Shown in pieces: positions 58,913-64,000 of a stretch of DNA of 64,000 bases. How positions within the stretch are numbered: the first letter of the stretch is position 1; every line of letters begins with the position of its first letter. The notes below the pieces were generated by a model, which saw only the letters and a list, made by a program, of their open reading frames with translations, made no database searches and had not been told where the DNA came from. Both the position numbers and the translations under genes were made by a program. The DNA is from Geoanaerobacter pelophilus (GTDB taxonomy: Bacteria > Desulfobacterota > Desulfuromonadia > Geobacterales > DSM-12255): positions 1-64,000 of the forward strand of contig NZ_JAHCVJ010000013.1 in assembly GCF_018476885.1 (NCBI RefSeq), in the 5' to 3' direction.

Positions 58913-60396
58913 TGCTCCCCCTTCCCGACGGTCTTAAGGTCAAACAGCACCCATTTCCCGTCACTGTACAGCACCTTCGCCCCCTTGTCGGCGGCAAGGG
59001 CATTGAAAAAAGGGTGCAAAGTGGGATGGTCCAGGCAAATGGCGTAACGGCTGGAAAAATTGCGTCGGACGATCTCCGCAGACGACGGAGGGGCGTACTT
59101 CAGGGTTCGATACCAAAGATCGTAAAGAGCCGGGTCACGCTTGTAAAGCAATGTAGGGTCCAAAGCAACCATGAAATTTCTATCGGGAAGATTCACCATA
59201 AGAGTCCCGGTATATTCCCATCCGCAGGTAAAGACATCTGCCCCGGCAGGCACCTCCCTGGTGAACGCCTCGATTACCCCCTGATCCATCTGCCAGAGCC
59301 GCTGCTCACTTGAGGTAATATATTTGAGTAAAGGGATTGAGACCAAGGCATAACAGAGAGACACCGTGGCAAGCGACGGAAGTAGCCACCCCTGCCCCTT
59401 TCTGTATGTGGCCAAGGCCAGGGAAAGCACGCTGAAAGGAACGAGGTATTCGAGAAAGCGGTTGGTCCTGAGAGTAAGCAGGAAAAATATAACCATGGTA
59501 ATAGCCATTGCCGTTGAAAGAAGGTGCTGCTTTCGGTCCCGCCAGGCAGCGACAAGTGCGCCGATGACAACTATGGTGGTTACGAGCATGAACCTGAACC
59601 ACTCTTTGAGAGGAAACGGCTCGAACTCTTCTCCCATGTTGAACTCGACATGCTTGCCCCATGCGTTGCGGAACAGAATATCTGTCATGTGAATCCAGTT
59701 GATCTGCAGCAGGTTCATGGTATTAGGGTGGAGAAGGACTCCGGTCGCAATCCCTGCCAGCACTATTAGTGCTGATCGATGGTCAAACCGTTCATCCGTC
59801 CAGAGCCGGCCAGCCTCTGCGGCAACCAGCAAGATCAGAGGGATCTGCCAGAAGGCCACATAAAACAGCGGATAGAGCAGCGCCAGCAGAAACAGGACCA
59901 GCGACTTCCGGCGGCAGTAAGCCCATACAAGAAGCATGGCAAGGGCAATTGAAAAGAGATGGGGGCGGACCTGAGAAAAGCGGTAGAGGTAGTTCGTCGC
60001 TGCAAGAGGGATCAGTGCCCAGAGTCCGGCAAACCTGACACCTTCCGCCCGCAGAACCATAAACATGGCCGAAAGAATTGAGGCGCCGCCGATAATGCCG
60101 ACAATCCTGGAGGCCGTGTTGAATCCAAGGGGGGTAAAAGGGACAAAGAGCAGATGGAAGAAAAACTCCTTGTCGGCGTAATGATCGAACTGCCAGCTGA
60201 ACCTGGTCCACGGAAAGCTCTGCAGTATCCCGTGCTCGCGGATCAGCCTGGCCACAGAAAAGTGGTAGGCAGTATCATCGTCTAGCGGATAGGGGATGGA
60301 AAACTGGATGCAGGCGACAATAAAAGCAAAAAAAGCTATCCAGACAAGGACACCAGTACGCCCGGTTGAGTCGTAGTAACTATGGTTCTCGGTCAT
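58909..60396 (-). CDS. Polytopic GT-C-like membrane protein, paralog of 36154
   Basis: The protein has 495 residues. After the first helix it has YPLDDDTAYHFSVARLIREHGILQSFPWTRFSWQFDHYADKEFFFHLLF, paralleling the 36154 protein nearly motif for motif. The C-terminal soluble region has FTCGWEYTGTLMVNLPDRNFMVALDPTLLYKRDPALYDLWY, again shared. About ten membrane segments. Family name unknown to me; GT-C-type topology and the acidic loop suggest sugar transfer or a companion of it. AAGG lies 8 nt upstream of the ATG. It is coupled to the downstream PMT-like gene (ATGA). Confidence 0.75.
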   Translation of the reverse strand: MTENHSYYDSTGRTGVLVWIAFFAFIVACIQFSIPYPLDDDTAYHFSVARLIREHGILQSFPWTRFSWQFDHYADKEFFFHLLFVPFTPLGFNTASRIVGIIGGASILSAMFMVLRAEGVRFAGLWALIPLAATNYLYRFSQVRPHLFSIALAMLLVWAYCRRKSLVLFLLALLYPLFYVAFWQIPLILLVAAEAGRLWTDERFDHRSALIVLAGIATGVLLHPNTMNLLQINWIHMTDILFRNAWGKHVEFNMGEEFEPFPLKEWFRFMLVTTIVVIGALVAAWRDRKQHLLSTAMAITMVIFFLLTLRTNRFLEYLVPFSVLSLALATYRKGQGWLLPSLATVSLCYALVSIPLLKYITSSEQRLWQMDQGVIEAFTREVPAGADVFTCGWEYTGTLMVNLPDRNFMVALDPTLLYKRDPALYDLWYRTLKYAPPSSAEIVRRNFSSRYAICLDHPTLHPFFNALAADKGAKVLYSDGKWVLFDLKTVGKGEQ

Positions 60397-60417
60397 TGGC
60401 GGGCCTTGCGAAAATGG

Positions 60418-62442
60418 CTAATCACCGATTGGAGCACATTTCCTCCTGCGCATAAATATCCAGACAGCTGCGGTGCAGAGAAAAGCGCCGGTAACGTACC
60501 ATCCGGCAGCGAAATACGGATCATGGTAGGTCACCTTAACCACATGTTGTCCAGGGGGGATGAGCAACCCTATCTGGTTGCCGGAGGTTGCTGACACATC
60601 CACCTGCCTGTCATCAATGACAGCGGTAAAGAGTCGGTTGTAAAGAGTATTCACCACCAACCTGCCCGGACGTTCTCTCCTCGTTTCAATCCTGATGCTA
60701 TTGGTGCTGAACCGGTGTTGTACGGCCTCTGTTTCCGGATCATCCTCCCAATAGACAAAAGGTCTGGCGGCAGGATCATATGCGATCAACCGATCATTGC
60801 CCCGATAAACAGTGCGCAGGATCGACGACTCGGGAATCGTTATTTGCTTTTCCAGAACATACCACTTTACCCCCCAATGACGAAAATATTCGAGTTCAGA
60901 GGGATCTGGAGCGAACATATTGTTGTCAACGAAGAAATCGGCACTGCCGTTTCTTTCCAGAGCTGCCTCCAGATTTGCCCGCGACACCAGTGTTTCATAG
61001 CCGGCAAAATGATAGAGCCCAAAGAGCGTGGCAAAGTTGTACCCCAGCAGGTATGGCTGCTTATCCTGATCGTCTGTCTCTTGGGAAACAATAGTAACAA
61101 TTCTCCCGGTAGACAACTTTTCCTGTAGCTGTTCGGTATATGGGATCAGTTTAACCTTGCGGGTATCATAAGGGGTAGAGAGGTGGAATGCCAGCAGATT
61201 GGTTACCTGCACCACAAGGATCACCGTGACGATTACTTCTGGTCGCTGACATTTACGAACAGCATCGAGCAATCGTTCCAAGCCGACAGCAGCCAGCGCA
61301 ATCGAAAAAAAACTGCTAAAAAATAGAAGCTTGAACGGAAAACGTTGTCGGTTGTAGAACGGGATATGATAGACCAGACGAGTAACAAACGTATTGTTCG
61401 CCCAAAGCAGCGAAACGCCTGCCAAAAGCAACAGAACAATAGCCAGACGACGGTATGGCGGCCTGCAGAAGATGGCGGCAAGGGCAAAGATAACAGGCAA
61501 CCACCCTATGTGGGGAAAGAACAACTCCTGACCAAACAGTTGGTAATACTCTGAGTTAAAGGGGAGCAGCAATCCCCTTACCCACAGAGAAAAGGTATAG
61601 CCTCCTCGGGAATACATTTCCCAGGTAAGCGCGCTGCTCCTGTCCGCGGAGGATGCAATCTGGCTGAAAGCAGGAAGCAGGAGAGGAGCGGACAGGATAG
61701 CAGCAATACCGTAACTTGAGCAGTGCCGGATAATGAATGACAGCACGCCGACCTTATCGGACTCATTGCTGACAGGGGGGGGTTTATCCCGGTTGATGCC
61801 ATGACACACGAAGGCGAACAAAAGATCAAAGGTGACTACATACATGAAGAACGGAGGATTTCCCACCCAGAGGGCAGCAGTTCTCAACAGCGTCAAGATG
61901 ATAAAAGGGCGTAGGGCAGGCGTCCACGCCAGCCGCTGGCCGTAGAGTAGAATCCAGGGGAAAAAGGCTGCATATTCGATGACCTGAATCCATCCATCCC
62001 CCACCCTCATGACAAAGCCGCATAATGCCCAGGAGATCCCTGCAAAGAAGCCGCTAATCGTCCCCAGCCCCCACTGGCGAGTGAGCAGGGAGAAGCCGAT
62101 GGCCGCAGCTACCAGATGAAATGCCGCCAACAGATCGATTGCCCAGTAATAATTGCCGCACAGCCACTTGCTAAGGACAAGGGCAATGTAGTTCGGCAGG
62201 TACAATGCTGCTGACTGGATGCAGGCAAACACCGGTGTTCCGAGAAACTGGTGAAAATTGAAGAGAGGGAATTCCCCCTCCAGCACCGCCCTGAGATTGT
62301 GAACATAGTAAGGCAGGTTCTGGTCGAGGTTATCGGCTTTCAAAAAATAATGAGGATACTGCCACTCGATTATTCCGACCAGACTTAAGATCAGCAAGGC
62401 AAGGCACAAAGGGGAAAAATATTGTGGGAATCTGCGGGACAT
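60418..62442 (-). CDS. YfhO-like multispanning membrane protein
   Basis: The protein has 674 residues from the ATG at 62442, which follows AGGTG at 8 nt; the longer in-frame start at 62580 has no such site. The first periplasmic loop has KADNLDQNLPYYVHNLRAVLEGEFPLFNFHQFLGTPVFA, typical of the YfhO family. About twelve membrane segments follow, then a C-terminal periplasmic beta-rich part (residues about 450-640) ending in IPPGQHVVKVTYHDPYFAAGW and a final helix. YfhO proteins are proposed GT-C glycosyltransferases that use polyprenyl-linked sugars to decorate envelope polymers. It fits the surrounding glycosyltransferase array. Confidence 0.82.
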   Translation of the reverse strand: MSRRFPQYFSPLCLALLILSLVGIIEWQYPHYFLKADNLDQNLPYYVHNLRAVLEGEFPLFNFHQFLGTPVFACIQSAALYLPNYIALVLSKWLCGNYYWAIDLLAAFHLVAAAIGFSLLTRQWGLGTISGFFAGISWALCGFVMRVGDGWIQVIEYAAFFPWILLYGQRLAWTPALRPFIILTLLRTAALWVGNPPFFMYVVTFDLLFAFVCHGINRDKPPPVSNESDKVGVLSFIIRHCSSYGIAAILSAPLLLPAFSQIASSADRSSALTWEMYSRGGYTFSLWVRGLLLPFNSEYYQLFGQELFFPHIGWLPVIFALAAIFCRPPYRRLAIVLLLLAGVSLLWANNTFVTRLVYHIPFYNRQRFPFKLLFFSSFFSIALAAVGLERLLDAVRKCQRPEVIVTVILVVQVTNLLAFHLSTPYDTRKVKLIPYTEQLQEKLSTGRIVTIVSQETDDQDKQPYLLGYNFATLFGLYHFAGYETLVSRANLEAALERNGSADFFVDNNMFAPDPSELEYFRHWGVKWYVLEKQITIPESSILRTVYRGNDRLIAYDPAARPFVYWEDDPETEAVQHRFSTNSIRIETRRERPGRLVVNTLYNRLFTAVIDDRQVDVSATSGNQIGLLIPPGQHVVKVTYHDPYFAAGWYVTGAFLCTAAVWIFMRRRKCAPIGD

Positions 62443-62604
62443 CACTACTTCACCTGCCAACAAGTAGTATCTAACCAAACGAATAGCTGGTACTGCAACC
62501 GCCTGATGCGCCATAAGGCAATAATTCTCAGGCCCCGAGACGAATTCTGAAGAGTTCCCACACACAAGCCAGGCAACCAATATTGGCCTGACATAAATTT
62601 AACT

Positions 62605-64000
62605 CTATCGGCCATCGCCTGTCCGGCGGGGCGAATCTATGTTCAGCGTCGACTGCGGTGCAAGGCCTAGTGCGTCGAGCGCCCCGCCATGTTCCGGATT
62701 CAGCCGCAGAGCCGCGTTGAAGTCCGCCGCAGCGCCGGCACTGTCACCCAGCTCTTTTCTGATAAGGCCGCGCAAATAATAATCGTCGGCACTGTACTCC
62801 GGATCAGTTGCCAACAAGGTGTTCAGGTCAGCCAAAGCCTCACGGTTCAAACCTCGCAAGCGGTATATCTCAGCTCTGGTGTGGAGGGCGGGCATGTATT
62901 TACGAAAGATCTGAATCGCCCTGTTCAGATTCTCCAGTGCTTCGTCATCACGCCCCTGTAGATGCAACGCCGTGCCGTAGGTGGCAAAGGCCTGGGCAGA
63001 ATGGGGATTTGTGCGGATAGCCCTCAGGGCAAAAGCCGCCGGGTCCTTGTAATTCCCGCTGTAATACAGGTTGAACAGGGCCAGGTAGAGCAGCAGTCCC
63101 AGTGTCACGCTATTGAAGTAGCGCTTCTGATCCAACCCGTAGGCCTGTACAAGCTGCAAGTTGAGCAACAGCAGGCCGAAACAGGTCACATAGGCCCGAT
63201 GATCCACATGCTCATAAGCAAAATAGTAGAATAGTGGAAAATAAGCCATCCCCGGAAGGATACAGAGTAAAAACCAGGCGACCGCAAACAGCACCTCCCG
63301 CCCCACTCTTTCTCTTGCCTGCCAGAGCAACGCAGTCAACCCGACGAGCACCAGCACTCCTGCCAGGGTGGCGGAGAGCTTGTATTCAGGCAGGGTAGAC
63401 ATATTGACCGGCAGGTAAAACCTGGCAACCATCTCCGGCAAAGTCCGCAGGTTTTTCAGAAACGGCACAATCCCCGTATCCCCTTTGTACAGTATCACTG
63501 CCGCTGATTTCAGCATGAAGTAAACTGTGAGCACAGCGGCATAATAGAGGGCAAGAAATGCCGTTTTCTTCCTGGTTAAAAGGTCTTTTTTCCTGTATGC
63601 CCACACATAGATATAAAGCAGCAGGGGCAGAACAACTGCGCTCTCCTTGGAGAAAATTGCCAGGGTGAAGAACATGCCGTGGTACAGGTAATAGCGTAGT
63701 TTTCCGGTTTCAAGCTGGATTATAAAGGTAATCAGGGTCAGAAATGTGAAGAGCGCTAGAAGAAGATCACCACGGGCTGGCAGCCAGGCCACCGCCGTCA
63801 TGAAGAGATAGTGGGTTGCATAGACCAGCGCCCCGAGCAAAGCGATTTGCCGGCGGAGATTCAACAGCAGGAACAGGCGAAAAACAGCGAGGCAGGAGAG
63901 GATATGCAACAGCAGGTTGGTGCCGTGGGCTACTAAAACCGTATCCATTCCCCATTGGGCATCGATGATAAAGGTAGCTGACTGCAACGGCCGATATAGA
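62605..64000 (-). CDS. TMTC-like membrane protein with TPRs, N-terminus beyond window edge
   Basis: The frame stays open to the right edge, and the residues just before the first possible start (YRPLQSATFIIDAQWG) continue the family pattern, so the true start and Asp-Asp loop lie outside the window. About 465 residues are visible. It has THGTNLLLH-type helix and AVAWLPARGDLLLALFTF in place of the usual HP-x-x-x-ES-x-AW signature, so it is the most divergent member. Three or four TPRs (residues about 330-430) precede a short polar C-terminus. It is followed after 162 nt by the YfhO-like gene; that gap has a CCAATATTGG palindrome and no clear promoter. Confidence 0.78.
   Translation of the reverse strand, partial: LYRPLQSATFIIDAQWGMDTVLVAHGTNLLLHILSCLAVFRLFLLLNLRRQIALLGALVYATHYLFMTAVAWLPARGDLLLALFTFLTLITFIIQLETGKLRYYLYHGMFFTLAIFSKESAVVLPLLLYIYVWAYRKKDLLTRKKTAFLALYYAAVLTVYFMLKSAAVILYKGDTGIVPFLKNLRTLPEMVARFYLPVNMSTLPEYKLSATLAGVLVLVGLTALLWQARERVGREVLFAVAWFLLCILPGMAYFPLFYYFAYEHVDHRAYVTCFGLLLLNLQLVQAYGLDQKRYFNSVTLGLLLYLALFNLYYSGNYKDPAAFALRAIRTNPHSAQAFATYGTALHLQGRDDEALENLNRAIQIFRKYMPALHTRAEIYRLRGLNREALADLNTLLATDPEYSADDYYLRGLIRKELGDSAGAAADFNAALRLNPEHGGALDALGLAPQSTLNIDSPRRTGDGR

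Noticed and set aside
62585-62604. CCAATATTGG palindrome after the last TMTC-like gene as a terminator
   Set aside because: It is AT-rich in the centre, has weak arms and no T-tract.
1-64000. CRISPR array, prophage, insertion sequence, tRNA or rRNA genes
   Set aside because: No direct-repeat/spacer pattern, transposase or integrase motif, or conserved RNA stretch was seen. The only tandem repeats are protein-coding.

Overview
The window looks like a chromosomal segment from a Geobacter-type member of the Desulfuromonadota. The main reason is two tandem giant c-type cytochromes at the left edge. Both are built from alternating CXXCH and CX4CH heme motifs, the arrangement described as the 'Geobacter CxxxxCH...CXXCH' family. 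No rRNA, tRNA, CRISPR array, transposase or phage gene was seen.

Layout. (1) 1-10240, minus strand: two tandem multiheme cytochromes. The downstream one is cut by the window edge. The upstream one has about 62 candidate heme motifs, 42 of them in seven 6-motif modules. (2) 10241-10974: an AT-rich, gene-free divergent control region with a sigma-54-like promoter that overlaps a perfect inverted repeat. (3) 10975-13858, plus strand: a secreted protein of unknown function and an ArnT/PMT-like membrane glycosyltransferase. (4) 13869-25351, minus strand: a tightly packed sugar or secondary-metabolite type operon. It holds a radical SAM/SPASM enzyme, a family 2 glycosyltransferase, a split transketolase, two nucleotide-sugar SDR enzymes, a second paralogous radical SAM enzyme, an FkbM-type methyltransferase, a third radical SAM enzyme, a secreted FGE-like protein and a TMTC-like TPR membrane protein. 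(5) 25548-30778, plus strand: a divergent three-gene operon (family 2 glycosyltransferase, asparagine synthase, and an unusual fusion of a GMC-type flavoprotein carrying a ferredoxin-like motif with an SDR). (6) 30789-64000, minus strand: more than 33 kb of genes on one strand with short gaps or overlaps. Most encode polytopic GT-C-like membrane proteins.

The most striking signal is the expansion of TMTC-like proteins: multispanning proteins with an N-terminal Asp-Asp loop motif, a His-Pro-x-x-x-Glu-Ser-x-Ala-Trp signature and C-terminal TPRs. The window has ten, nine complete and one cut by the right edge. They sit among PMT-, YfhO- and other GT-C-like proteins, three family 2 glycosyltransferases of the polyprenyl-phosphate-sugar synthase type, a family 9 glycosyltransferase, an SGNH hydrolase, an aminotransferase, a cupin, a periplasmic FKBP-like protein and two B12-binding-type radical SAM proteins.

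Working interpretation (inference): cytoplasmic enzymes make unusual activated sugars, family 2 enzymes load them onto polyprenyl phosphate, and the array of GT-C/TMTC-like proteins transfers them to secreted acceptors at the periplasmic face. The acceptors are unknown. The neighbouring giant cytochromes are possible clients, but nothing in the sequence proves this.
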